Made by a program: the position numbers and the translations under genes
Part shown: positions 34,369-44,300 of the stretch, in pieces
Layout: each line of letters opens with the position of its first letter
Position numbering within the stretch: the first letter of the stretch is position 1
The notes under the pieces: generated by a model
What the model saw: the letters and a program-made list of their open reading frames with translations, nothing else
Told to the model about the DNA's origin: nothing
Database searches by the model: none
Assembly (NCBI GenBank): GCA_964459465.1
Contig: CAYWLR010000009.1
Span: forward strand, 55,804-119,803
Source: CALAMC01 sp964459465
GTDB lineage: Bacteria > Zixibacteria > MSB-5A5 > GN15 > PGXB01
DNA: 64,000 bases
Direction of reading: 5' to 3'

Positions 34369-37300
34369 TTACAAACTCACCTGCACCCCGAACTTGATCT
34401 GACGACCATAGCGCCAGAGCTCGGGATTGCGGTCATATTCCGTCCCGCCCGTCACGTTGCCGCTGCCGTCATTCTGACTGGTGTCGGCCCGTCCCGTATT
34501 ACCATAGACGGAAACCACGTTACGGGTGTTCAAGAGGTTATCGACCCAGACAATCCCGCGCCAGTTGAGCGCAAACAGACGGAAATATTTTTCAAAACGG
34601 ACGTCGAAATTTAAAGTCGACGGACGCCGCAGCGAATTCTCATCGACATCGACACCCTCCTGCGTCGTCAGATTGGGATAATTCGAACCCGGCGTGAAAG
34701 GACGCCCGGACTCGAACATACCCTGCACCGAAAACGTCCAGCCGTTCGGGATTCTGAAACCGAACAACCGCGGCTTCATCGTCTCCGGAATAACCAGCTG
34801 AATGCCGCATTTCAGCGAATGACGAACGTCGTTGTCCAGCGGCTTTTCGGCCAGCGATTCGCGGCTCAACTGGAAATCTTCCCAGTAGGTCGTGCGCGTC
34901 TGCGACTGCTTGCCGAACGCGAAGGCGTACGTGTAGTTGACTTCGCCGTTAATCAGGCGGCCGCCGCGCTTGTCAATCGTAATTTCAAAACCGCGGCTGC
35001 GGCCATAGTCACGGTTCTCGTATCTTTGAACCGTCAGCGCCCCACCCCCGATTTTCACGTTGGCCGAGTTGATCTTGTCGAACTCGTCCTTGAAATAACC
35101 GGAGAGGTCAACCGAGTAATCTTCCGACATGGCATACTTGACGCCGAAAGAATACTGAATCGTCTTGACATAATCGAGGTTATAGTTCCCGATAATGTCA
35201 TTGGCCGAGGCCGACGTCGTATTCCGGTCATACATGAACGAATATGACGGCAGTTGATAAAAATGCCCGTAATTGAAATGGATCTTGGCCTTGTCCGAAA
35301 TCGGGTAGGAAAAACCGATACGAGGCGAAAAACGGGTCCGGTCGCCATAAATGACGCCGGTGCCCAGGTCATCCGCCTTGGCCACCTCTTCCAATCCCGA
35401 CGACTGGATGAAGTAATCATAACGGAACCCGAGCGAAGCAATCATGGAACCGTATTCGAGGTTGTCGCGGACATAAAACGTTCCGGCCAAAGGACTGTAG
35501 CTGTAAAAATCGCGCAATTCGCCGATACCCGGATAAGCGCCGCCGTCATCACGACCGACGTACGGAATCTCCAGACCGCGAATGTCTTCCTTGTCCATGT
35601 ATTCCTTGCGAATTTCCATGCCGGCCTTGATTTCATGATTGCCCATCTGGCGATACATGCGCCCTTCCATAACATACTGCTGGATTCGGCGATGATGCCA
35701 GACCGTCGTCGCATCATAGCTGTCAACGTTCAAAAATCCCGGGCCGTAATCATAGATACCGTTGCCGTTAATATCGGTGAACGGTTCGCCCGGATCATAC
35801 TGATAGTTGCGATAATCGAAAATGCCGTTGCCGTTACGGTCGATGAATTCGATTCCCGGCGACCATGCCTCATTGGGGCCCGTATAGCGACCGTTGCGGT
35901 CAATATCCATGTTTTCCGGACAATCGCAGCTTATGAAAATATCCAGCCCCGGTTCATATATGCCGTTATTGTTGACGTCGATGAATCTCTCCCCGAGATT
36001 GACATCACCGTCGAGATACGGTTCGGCCTGGTGTTCATCGATCACGTCCCGGCGGTCATAGTCGAATTTGCCGTTGCCGTTGGAATCATACAGGTAATCC
36101 CCCGGATTCCAGACGCCGTCGCCGTTGAGGTCGGCAAACGGCTCCCCTTCGAGATTATCGGCGAAGGCGATGTTGTTGAAACGAAAATCATACATGCCGC
36201 CGTATCCCTGAATATTTCCGAATGTCCAGTACGGCCCCGAAATGTCGCGGCCGTAAAAATTACCCGCCACCGTATCGGGATATATATCCAGAATCGGTTC
36301 CGGCAGGTCAAACTGACCGTTTCGAATAGTGTTGTCGAATACGATGTTGCCCGCCTGATCCACGTAGGCGTAACGATCCTGATATGATTCATACAGGTTA
36401 TACTGCAAAAACTGGTCGGGATTCAGCCCTTTTCCGGGATTGTTCGGGTCGCCCGGCTGATACAACACGTCACGATTGTAATATGACCCCTTCACGTAAT
36501 AGTGCATATCCTTGTTGATCTGGTGCGTGACCTCCATCGAATAGGACTGCCATTTGGTCTCGCCGACAGGCGCCGTGTTAGGTGTATAACGATACTGCCA
36601 GTCGAACAGGGTCTGCCGATTCACCGCGTTCTTGTAGCTGAAAATCATCTTCATGGTGTTGATCGGCTTCATCATGATGTTGGCGTTGATCGTGTAGTCG
36701 TTGCTCTGCCGCTCCGGCACATCGATCCCGAACAGGTTGAAAGATCCGTATGTCTTCGGATACAACGGGCTTTCAAATTCCTTGTAATTGGTCGACGTGT
36801 TCGTCTTCGTCATTTCGGCGTAGAAGAAATACGTCACCTCTTTATCTTCCAGCATATTCAGGCCCAGCGCCGGAAGCAGTCGGCTTTTCAAAATCGGATC
36901 GGGACCGCTGATGGTAAAATAAAGGTTGTCGTAATTTTCCGAATACTTGTTCAGCGATTTATTGCCGAAATCATCGGTAATGTACTGCAACGTCGCGTTC
37001 GTGTTTTCAGTCGAACCCGTCTGCGTCGTAATACGAATAATACCGGACAGGGCGTTGCCGTATTCCGGGTCGAATCCGTCCTTGATAATACTGATTTCCT
37101 GAATCGAACCCGATGTCAGCGACAATCCCAGGTTGGCCGGACCATATCCGCCCAATGGGTCACCGATAGTGACACCGTCGACGATGTAGGCCACTTCACC
37201 GGCACGACCGCCGCGAATGATGATCTCGCCTTCGGATGTCGTGACCACACCGGCCGTCTGCTGCAAAAGCTGGTCAACGTTCGCCACCGGCATGCTCTTG

Positions 37301-37734
37301 ATCTGATCCTTGGACATGGTCACTTCGCTGGATACTTTGTAAATATCAATCTTGTCGCGGTCGGCCGTTACCCGGATAACCTTGTCCAGGTCAGTCACGG
37401 CCGTCTGCATCTGCGCATTCTGCTCCGTGGTAATGTCTACGACAACTTCAACCCCTTCAATCTCCATGGGGCTATATGATACCGAAGTGATTTGCAGGCT
37501 ATATTTTCCCGGCGGAACCAGAACAATCATAAAGCTTCCGTCGGGATCGGTCATCGCACCCATCCTTGTTCCCATCAGTTGCACCGACGCCCCCGGTATC
37601 GGTTCTCCCGTCGCTTTATCGGTTATCCGCCCCTTGATCCTACCGGTGGTACCGGCCAGTGCCAATGACGACAACAGCATCGCCCCGGCAATTAATACTA
37701 CCAAAAACAGGCATACTTTGGGCAGCCTGGACAT
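34369..37734 (-). CDS. TonB-dependent receptor with carboxypeptidase-like N-terminal domain and EF-hand-like loop repeats
   Basis: A 1121-residue outer-membrane receptor from the ATG at 37734 (AAGGAGG 8 bases upstream, then a signal peptide VCLFLVVLIAGAMLLSSLAL). Residues 30-115 are a carboxypeptidase regulatory-like fold (GRIKGRITDKATGEPIPGAS), 150-260 the plug (PVANVDQLLQQTAGV, EIIIRGGRAGEVAYIVDGV), and the remainder a 22-strand barrel. Between about 530 and 665 an insertion carries six D-x-N/D-x-N/D-G motifs (DLNGDG, DSNGNG, DVNNNG, DIDRNG, DRNGNG, DINGNG), probably calcium-binding and extracellular. It is the first gene of an operon with PorV-type and lipoprotein genes. The imported substrate is unknown; the layout resembles Bacteroidetes SusC-like receptors. 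Confidence 0.88.
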   Translation of the reverse strand: MSRLPKVCLFLVVLIAGAMLLSSLALAGTTGRIKGRITDKATGEPIPGASVQLMGTRMGAMTDPDGSFMIVLVPPGKYSLQITSVSYSPMEIEGVEVVVDITTEQNAQMQTAVTDLDKVIRVTADRDKIDIYKVSSEVTMSKDQIKSMPVANVDQLLQQTAGVVTTSEGEIIIRGGRAGEVAYIVDGVTIGDPLGGYGPANLGLSLTSGSIQEISIIKDGFDPEYGNALSGIIRITTQTGSTENTNATLQYITDDFGNKSLNKYSENYDNLYFTISGPDPILKSRLLPALGLNMLEDKEVTYFFYAEMTKTNTSTNYKEFESPLYPKTYGSFNLFGIDVPERQSNDYTINANIMMKPINTMKMIFSYKNAVNRQTLFDWQYRYTPNTAPVGETKWQSYSMEVTHQINKDMHYYVKGSYYNRDVLYQPGDPNNPGKGLNPDQFLQYNLYESYQDRYAYVDQAGNIVFDNTIRNGQFDLPEPILDIYPDTVAGNFYGRDISGPYWTFGNIQGYGGMYDFRFNNIAFADNLEGEPFADLNGDGVWNPGDYLYDSNGNGKFDYDRRDVIDEHQAEPYLDGDVNLGERFIDVNNNGIYEPGLDIFISCDCPENMDIDRNGRYTGPNEAWSPGIEFIDRNGNGIFDYRNYQYDPGEPFTDINGNGIYDYGPGFLNVDSYDATTVWHHRRIQQYVMEGRMYRQMGNHEIKAGMEIRKEYMDKEDIRGLEIPYVGRDDGGAYPGIGELRDFYSYSPLAGTFYVRDNLEYGSMIASLGFRYDYFIQSSGLEEVAKADDLGTGVIYGDRTRFSPRIGFSYPISDKAKIHFNYGHFYQLPSYSFMYDRNTTSASANDIIGNYNLDYVKTIQYSFGVKYAMSEDYSVDLSGYFKDEFDKINSANVKIGGGALTVQRYENRDYGRSRGFEITIDKRGGRLINGEVNYTYAFAFGKQSQTRTTYWEDFQLSRESLAEKPLDNDVRHSLKCGIQLVIPETMKPRLFGFRIPNGWTFSVQGMFESGRPFTPGSNYPNLTTQEGVDVDENSLRRPSTLNFDVRFEKYFRLFALNWRGIVWVDNLLNTRNVVSVYGNTGRADTSQNDGSGNVTGGTEYDRNPELWRYGRQIKFGVQVSL

Positions 37735-38057
37735 TTCCCTATCCTCCTTACCTCTATACAAAAATAACAATTTTTTGCTAATAGTTAAACCGGTCGCCTT
37801 TCTCATTGCCGAAAATCTCTGCTTCATTCGCTATCAAGTTCGCCTAAAGAGTGCGACGGTTTGTGAGGGAAAATCAATCGCGCCTGCGATTGTGAAAGAC
37901 CGACGCCTGACTCCTCCGTTATTCCTATTTCCTTCCCAACAAATTTACAGTATAGCCCCGTAACGTGCCGGAAGTCAAGAGCTTTTTTAAACGGTCAGCC
38001 ATATTTAATACGGACATTCCACCTTCATTGGTAAGACTATTCGCCGTAATATTCTGT
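37735..38057. other. Intergenic region of 323 bases upstream of the TonB receptor
   Basis: It holds the promoter at 37949-37978 and a long minus-strand leader. In the leader AATCGC and GCGATT (around 37878-37893) form a small hairpin. I see no known riboswitch pattern. The last 80 bases, downstream of the lipoate ligase gene, are AT-rich and without a clear terminator. Confidence 0.5.
37949..37978 (-). promoter_or_regulatory. Sigma-70-type promoter of the TonB receptor operon
   Basis: Minus strand TTGACT (37973-37978), 18 bases, TATACT (37949-37954). The leader to the ATG at 37734 would be about 208 bases. Confidence 0.62.
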
Positions 38058-38858
38058 TTAAAAAATTAATTTCTTTAAAAGCGGATTCTGACGCAATTTT
38101 TCCGTCTCAATATCTATTTCGCCGATGACTTCAGGCGGCAATCGGTCTTCATCAAACTTAATCCCCAATCCCCCTGCAAAATTACCGATAAATATTTCTT
38201 TTATATCGGATATCCGGATTGACCGGCCATTTGTATCATCCCCGGGAAAATCACCCCCCACCGGTCCCAGCGCCGGATGTGTGGCTATGCCGTTGGCTTT
38301 AATCGATCCCTGATGAATAAAACAATCACCGCTCCGTCGCTGCGCTCCCCCCACAATCTTAACCCCCTGACTGACAATCTCATAACGCGAAACCGAAGCA
38401 AAACAGGCGCCGCTTCGAGACGGCCCGTTGCTCTTGAAATTAGCGTCGGAATGACGCCGCCAGACCGATGGGATTCCGATTTCATTTAAAATATCGACCA
38501 GCGTCAATGAAACAGCAGTGTTTATTTCTGTCAGGCTATTTTTCCCCGGGGGCAACAGGTTCATTCGGGCCGTCAGCGAAAACGTCAATTCTGACCGGTC
38601 ATGATATATGGCGCGACCTCCGGTTATACGACGGATTACCGGCAAACCGGATTCCACCCGTGACATATCTAAAGCCCTTGAAATATCCTGGTTATAGCCA
38701 ATCGTTATCGCCGGGATAACCCATGAATACAGCCGTAATACCGCCGAAATTTCATATTTTTTTTCTGAAAAAGAGCGGAAAAGCGCCCCGTCGCAGGCCA
38801 TATTATAAAACGGCTCGCTTTCAGGCTCGAAAAGGAATATGGCGCGAAGGGCGTTCAT
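38058..38858 (-). CDS. Lipoate-protein ligase A / LipM-type octanoyltransferase family
   Basis: A 266-residue biotin/lipoate A/B ligase-fold protein that attaches lipoate or octanoate to a lysine of GcvH or of 2-oxoacid dehydrogenase E2 proteins. Seen: IRRITGGRAIYHDRSELTFS (family RRxGGG-HD motif, slightly altered), SGACFASVSRYEIV with a cysteine placed as in LipM, the lysine in GVKIVGGAQRR and HQGSI. The C-terminal accessory domain of the longer LplA is absent. Cysteine conservation is compatible with the octanoyltransferase LipM, but ligases also have it, so the activity is open. No glycine cleavage or lipoate synthase gene is nearby. Confidence 0.82.
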   Translation of the reverse strand: MNALRAIFLFEPESEPFYNMACDGALFRSFSEKKYEISAVLRLYSWVIPAITIGYNQDISRALDMSRVESGLPVIRRITGGRAIYHDRSELTFSLTARMNLLPPGKNSLTEINTAVSLTLVDILNEIGIPSVWRRHSDANFKSNGPSRSGACFASVSRYEIVSQGVKIVGGAQRRSGDCFIHQGSIKANGIATHPALGPVGGDFPGDDTNGRSIRISDIKEIFIGNFAGGLGIKFDEDRLPPEVIGEIDIETEKLRQNPLLKKLIF

Positions 38859-38992
38859 TTACCGGCTATGATAAAGCCCGACGACAAAAAACGCAATAGC
38901 CCGTACGAATCGGCATTGACCTTAACCCGGGCAATCGATATTACTTGTGATTACTTGAAAAACGATCGGCCGAAAACAATTCAAATAAAAAA

Positions 38993-39066
38993 CACGCCCA
39001 GGAGGAATCGAACCCCCAACCTTCTGGTCCGTAGCCAGACGCTCTATCCAATTGAGCTATGGGCGC
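38993..39066 (-). tRNA. tRNA-Arg(ACG)
   Basis: A full cloverleaf on the minus strand: acceptor GCGCCCA with TGGGCGT, D arm with TAGCTCAATTGGATAGAGC, anticodon stem CTGGC..CCAG around the loop CTACGGA (anticodon ACG), and T loop GTTCGATTC. The discriminator base is G and CCA is not encoded; a T-rich run follows. A34 would be edited to inosine by TadA. Confidence 0.97.
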
Positions 39067-39084
39067 ATTCGTTGCAACGGCCTA

Positions 39085-39114
39085 TTAATATGGACAAATT
39101 CCACCAAATGTCAA
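39085..39114 (-). promoter_or_regulatory. Promoter of tRNA-Arg
   Basis: Minus strand TTGACA (39109-39114), 18 bases, TATTAA (39085-39090), placing the start about 10 bases before the mature tRNA end. Confidence 0.65.
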
Positions 39115-39174
39115 TCAAAATTAATCGTCTTATTTTTGGGAGTTTTAAACAGGGGCAAGTGAGCGTCGGCTATT

Positions 39175-40176
39175 TTATTTAATATTCGCGAAATATATAA
39201 ATACAACGGCGATAGCGATAAATATCAAAAAGATTAGCCAGAGCGGAAAAGCTCGGTTATACGTGGCCTTCGGCGAGGGGATATCTTCGGCGGCTTCCGA
39301 GGGCTTTTTGAATGAATCCAGGATTTCATTTTCACGGAACAGGGCTTCTTCACTTTCCCCCGAAATTGTAATCGGCGCAATCTCCTCGGGACCATCGCCG
39401 CTGTCAACCAGATCCACCCGCGCCGCCAGAACCGTAACGTTATCCTGCCCACCGCGTTCATTGGCCAGCTTGACCAATTGAGCGGCGATTTTATTGACGT
39501 CTCTACCGCAAGCCGACGCCACCGAAAAAATATCCTCGTCATCGACAAATCCGCATAAGCCGTCGGTGCATAATATGTAAATATCCCCTTTGCTGACTCG
39601 ACTCGCTCGGAAATCTATGTCGACTCTTTCGCTTATGCCCAGCGCCCGGGTAATCACGTTGCGGTTGACCATTTGTGAGGCTTCTTTTTCACTCACCTGT
39701 CCGTTTTTCTGCAACTCGCAAACCCAGGAATGGTCGGTCGTCAGAGGAATCAGGGTCGTATCGGTCAGGCGATAAGCACGGCTGTCGCCGACATGTGCGA
39801 TACATACCCGCTTGTCCTGAAAAGCCATGGCCACCACGGTCGTGCCCATACCCGAAAAATCGCTGTGCGACCGTGAACGGCGATACACGCTTCGGTTGGC
39901 CAGGCGAATGGCCTGAACCAGAAGACTCCCGCGAGACGGCAAATTGGCCGGCAATCCCAGAATGACATCTTCGGCCAGCTTCGCCTGCAAATCGGTGAAA
40001 CTATAATGGATAATATTACAGGCTTCGCGCGAAGCTACCTCACCGGCCTTGTGGCCACCCATCCCGTCACAAACCACATACAGGTCATTGTCCGGGTCGA
40101 GAAACAGATAATCCTCGTTTTGTGTTCGTACCAGCCCGATATTGGTATTTCCGGCAGCCGTTATTTGCAGACTCAA
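39175..40176 (-). CDS. PP2C-family protein phosphatase with C-terminal membrane anchor
   Basis: A 333-residue metal-dependent Ser/Thr phosphatase. The PP2C motifs are complete: RTQNEDYLFLDP, VVCDGMGGHKAGEVAS (metal-binding aspartate near 38), GMGTTVVAM, AHVGDSRAYR, CTDGLCGFVDDED and GGQDNVTVL. A proline/acid linker leads to a single membrane helix at the end (LWLIFLIFIAIAVVFIYF), so the catalytic domain faces the cytoplasm from the inner membrane. It probably dephosphorylates targets of PknB-type kinases such as the CHASE2 kinase at 13165, although the genes are apart. A sigma-70 promoter lies 34 bases upstream. Confidence 0.93.
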   Translation of the reverse strand: MSLQITAAGNTNIGLVRTQNEDYLFLDPDNDLYVVCDGMGGHKAGEVASREACNIIHYSFTDLQAKLAEDVILGLPANLPSRGSLLVQAIRLANRSVYRRSRSHSDFSGMGTTVVAMAFQDKRVCIAHVGDSRAYRLTDTTLIPLTTDHSWVCELQKNGQVSEKEASQMVNRNVITRALGISERVDIDFRASRVSKGDIYILCTDGLCGFVDDEDIFSVASACGRDVNKIAAQLVKLANERGGQDNVTVLAARVDLVDSGDGPEEIAPITISGESEEALFRENEILDSFKKPSEAAEDIPSPKATYNRAFPLWLIFLIFIAIAVVFIYFANIK

Positions 40177-40209
40177 AACAACCTCTAAGTATTTTTACAC
40201 GACACAAAA

Positions 40210-40239
40210 ATTATAAGAAACTTTCATAATATATTGCAA
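40210..40239 (-). promoter_or_regulatory. Promoter of the PP2C phosphatase gene
   Basis: Minus strand TTGCAA (40234-40239), 18 bases, TATAAT (40210-40215, perfect -10). Confidence 0.62.
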
Positions 40240-40254
40240 ATAAAAATTTTATCA

Positions 40255-40283
40255 TAAAAAAACCCCCCGCACCGGCAGGGGGT
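40255..40283 (-). terminator. Intrinsic terminator after the 339-residue T9SS cargo gene
   Basis: ACCCCC pairs with GGGGGT; the minus strand continues with eight T residues. It lies 22 bases past the stop codon. Confidence 0.82.
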
Positions 40284-40305
40284 CCAACAAAAGAGCGTAT
40301 CGGGT

Positions 40306-41325
40306 TTATTTTAACAATACCATTTTCATGGTTGCTTTATTCTTCCCGGATTCAACACTGTAAAAATAAACGCCGCTGGGAATAGCCCCGGCGTCATACG
40401 TGAACGAATTCGGCCCGGCGTTAAGCTGGCCTAATTCGAATCTGTCCACCGATTGACCCAGCAAATTGAAAACTTCAAGCCTTACTTCAGATCGCTCCGG
40501 TAACTCAAACGCAATAGTAGTAATCGGGTTAAACGGGTTGGGGTAATTCTGATGCAGCATGAACCCCTGGGGCACCAGCGGATCATCGCCGCCCGGAGCC
40601 GATGATGTAACCACGAAAGTGGTAACGTCGCCCGCAAGCGTCACGGTTGGATCGACACCGGAACGAACCGTGAAAGTCAACTCATCGGTTATATTATTGG
40701 GAGCCAGAGGCGGCACAACCAGGTCAATGCCAATGCTTCCGACTTCCATCGGCCCGACATAAACCAAATCCGCCTGCGGTTTGACAATCCAGCCGTTGGA
40801 CGAAACCCCTTCGATCCTGTAGAAATCAGTGCCTTCACCGGTATTGCGAAATAAAACCGTGAAATGGACGGTTTCTCCGGGCGCCGAATACTGGTCCGAT
40901 GGAAATTCCACCGCCTCGATTCCCACCAGCGCATTGGCCGAGAGATTGACATTTAAAACTGCGCCCATCCCCTGCCAGACAGGATCATGCGGACCAAAAG
41001 CGGTAGCATTGCGGCCGTTGATTTTAAAAGCAATGGTTTCTCCGGGCACGGCGCCTTCGTCTTCATCAGTATCGGACTCATCACCGAATACTCCCAGAAG
41101 ACCGTATTTCCCATATGTGTGGACTACAAACTTTCCACACAGAGTTCCCTGGGTATCAAAGGCTTCGACAATCGAACCGACCGGCAATGGTTGGCCGTTA
41201 TAAAGCGACGCATCCCCATAAAAATCGGTCCACACTGGGAAGGCATTCTGTTCGGCCGCTACCGGCAAAACAAAAACTGCCGTCAGCACCATCGCTATCA
41301 GTATTTTGAGTATTTTCGATATCAC
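40306..41325 (-). CDS. Secreted protein with T9SS-type C-terminal domain and a module shared with its giant neighbour
   Basis: A 339-residue exported protein. The signal peptide (ILIAMVLTAVFVLPVAA) is followed by a module of about 90 residues (FPVWTDFYGDASLYNGQPLP, GSIVEAFDTQGTLCGKF, YGLLGVFGD, GETIAFKINGR) that is clearly related to two stretches in the 1787-residue protein next door. An Ig/CARDB-like region follows (GETVHFTVLFRNTGEGTDFY), then LHQNYPNPFNPITTIAFEL and PSGVYFYSVESG. It lies 65 bases downstream of the giant gene, with a hairpin between, and is probably co-transcribed. Function unknown; structural or adhesive role suspected. Confidence 0.78.
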   Translation of the reverse strand: MISKILKILIAMVLTAVFVLPVAAEQNAFPVWTDFYGDASLYNGQPLPVGSIVEAFDTQGTLCGKFVVHTYGKYGLLGVFGDESDTDEDEGAVPGETIAFKINGRNATAFGPHDPVWQGMGAVLNVNLSANALVGIEAVEFPSDQYSAPGETVHFTVLFRNTGEGTDFYRIEGVSSNGWIVKPQADLVYVGPMEVGSIGIDLVVPPLAPNNITDELTFTVRSGVDPTVTLAGDVTTFVVTSSAPGGDDPLVPQGFMLHQNYPNPFNPITTIAFELPERSEVRLEVFNLLGQSVDRFELGQLNAGPNSFTYDAGAIPSGVYFYSVESGKNKATMKMVLLK

Positions 41326-41341
41326 TATTTCACCTTCCTTC

Positions 41342-41370
41342 GCCGGCCGCCCGTATTCGGGGCGACCGGC
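41342..41370 (-). other. Intergenic hairpin between two co-oriented cargo genes
   Basis: GCCGGCCGCCC and GGGGCGACCGGC can pair with one mismatch or G-T pair. There is no U-run after it on the minus strand, so it may stabilise or separate the mRNAs rather than terminate. Confidence 0.5.
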
Positions 41371-41390
41371 TTAAGAATCGGGTTTCTAAT

Positions 41391-44300
41391 TTACTTCATC
41401 AAAACCATTTTGCGTGATTCGATATAATCGTCGGCCTGCATCCGGTAGAAATAAACACCGGAAGCCACATTATTGCCGCTCTGATCGGTGCCGTTCCAGG
41501 TGACGATATTCTCCCCGGCATTGGCCAGGTTATCGAAAACCGTCGCCACTTTCTTGCCCAGAATATTGTACACCTCGACCGTCACATGCATCGCCGACGG
41601 AACCGAGAAGACAATATTGGTCGTCGGATTGAACGGGTTCGGGTAGTTCTGGGATAACGAATATGAAGCCGGAACCAGAGGTTCGCCGCTGGAAGAGCTC
41701 AAGGAGAACACTTCCTTGCCGGCACCCGGCTGTGACCAGGTAAACGTTTCCGCAGTACGAACGCCGTCGACAACGAGATTAAACATCTCGCCCGAAGCCA
41801 GACCTTCCGATTCCTCGGTTAAGGGGTCGTCTCCATAAACAGCCATGAAGCCGAACTTGCCGCCTTCGCGAACCACGGCGCGTCCGACAACCCGGTTATC
41901 GGCGGTCATCGCCAGCACTTCGGTGCCGGCCGCAACAATTTCGTTATCCAGTACCAACTCATGAGAATAAAGATTCATCCATACGCGGCTGGTCGAAATT
42001 TCATCCATTACCGCCGCCTTGGCAAAGGCAAACGGCTGACGGGCATACACGGTCGGTCCGACGCCGGGATAAATCAGGACATCGGGCACAACCATTTTAA
42101 GCCAGTAACCAAAACCCGGAGACAAGTGCTGTAACGTCCAGTAATAGTTGGCCAGGTCGGGGTCATACGTCATCGGGACACCGTCGTAACCCAGCGCGAT
42201 AATGAGATTATCATTGACCGAACTCAAAGCGTGCGTGACCGTATCCGATTCATTGGGCAGATAGGACACGAGGTTCCAGCCCTTGTTTAACATAATCGGC
42301 GTCGTGGCGGACACCGGCACGCCCGTGACGGGCAGATTTACGGTCGGGCCACAGCCGTCCTTGATCTTGACCCAGTAGCCATGCATATGATCGACTTCCC
42401 ATAAAGTCGAGAACTCAAGCAGAGCCGGATCGAATGTATAACCGCCCTTGTCAAAACCAAGAACCACGTCAATGCAACTGTAAATCGGCTGCAATACCAG
42501 TTCAATATCGTCAATCGGCGTATCGACATTCCAGGAAATCAGATTCCAGCCGGAACGAAGTGTGATAAACCGATCCTCGGTCGATTCCAGATCGAGACAG
42601 ACCTCGATGCGGTCGCCATGGGCGGTCCAGACATTATTTCCCATGCTCTTGGCCGGAAGGCCATTAATGAACAAATCGATGGTTTCACCCGCTTCGGCGC
42701 CTTCATCCTCAATGGTGTAGATCAAATCACCGAAAACCGCCAGCGTAAATTTGCCCGGCTCGGTGACAAAAACCGTTCCACAGTGAACGCCGTCGGGATC
42801 ATAGGCGTCGACCACCGCGCCGACCGGAAGCGGAACATTGTAATAAGTGTTATTATCGCAGTAGAAAGTCACCCAGTTTGGCGAACCGATCGGCATATCG
42901 ACCGGGGTCAGGACAATATCAAAGCCGATGTCGTTGATTTGGATATCTTCCAGTATGCCGGGATAATAGCCTTCTTTGTAAGCATAGGCATCAAACGGGA
43001 AGATCGATTCGCTTTCACAGGCGAACTGGCCGTTGACATCGCTCGTATGCGTTGAAATCAGCGCCCCGGCCGGGAATTCATTCCAGAATTCGACCGTGGC
43101 ACCCTCGATTTCATTGCCGAATATGTCGATTACCCGACCGCAGACAAAGGCATCGTCGTCACCAATAATCACCGTCCCCTTGATAAAGGTCGGGGTGATC
43201 ATGTTATAAAATTCATCGACAAAGGTCAGCCCGCCACCGGGTATAATTGTTGTCGTATCGATATCCACGAACGACGGAATCGCCGTTTCCAGAATCGAGA
43301 AGTGCAACTTGGCCATCATACCGCGACCCGGAAGAATCGGGCCGTTGAATATCGGCGCAATCGTGATCATCGCCCGCCGAGAGGCATTGTTTATCGTTAC
43401 CGATTTCGTGTCATACCCGTTCATCAGGGTACCGTCAAAAGTTACGGCATTCAAAACCAGATGATTGGAATTCCAGGTTATCGGCAGATTGATGGCCGTC
43501 AGCATCGTCTCCGTCTTGAAATAAACCGGGACAATCGCGTCATTTCCGGGAATACCGGGAACCGCCGATATCCAGACCGAATCCGGCTGCGTGCTCAAGG
43601 CTTTAACCGTCAGATTAACCGGAACAATCACTTCGTCGAACTGCTTAAGATCGGAATATTCTGTAATGGATATGTCGGCATTGTAATCGCCGGCCGCCAG
43701 ACCAATGGTATTAATATTGATATTGAACGTCATCGGCGTCGTATAATACGGCGACGACGACGGAATGATATTAATCCAGCCGACACTCTCGGAAATGGTG
43801 AAATCAACGTTACGGTCAAATTCCTCGAAAACATTAAGACCGAAACTGGCCGACTGGCCCTCGGTTAAAGTAACATCGAATACCGTCGGATTGGTCTTGA
43901 TCACAATCGGAACGACGTCGATTACCGTAATCGTGATTGTTTCTTCATCGGTGAAGATACCGTCGGTAACAGAAAACGTCACATCATATTCACCCGCCTG
44001 ATCCATATCGGGCGTGAAAATATAAGAGTATGTGTTATCATGGTTATTGGTAAAAGTTGCATTGGGCAATTCCGGATCCACCGCATAAATCAGAATACCG
44101 CCGTCCGCATCGGTCGCCGAAATCAGCAGTACTAAGGTCTCACCTTCCATAACGGTCTGGTCGCCAATGGCCGCCAGCACGGGCGGTTGCGGCACGTCAT
44201 TGACCGTTACTTCCAGCTCAATTTCGTCGCTCAAAGAACCATCAGTGGCAATGAACCGGATAACATAGACTCCAGCCTGCTGGAAATCCGGATTGAAAAC

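Noticed and set aside
35254..36387. 377-codon ORF antisense to the TonB receptor
   Set aside because: Strong coding evidence on the minus strand (signal, plug, barrel motifs); the antisense product has no recognisable domain and no ribosome site.
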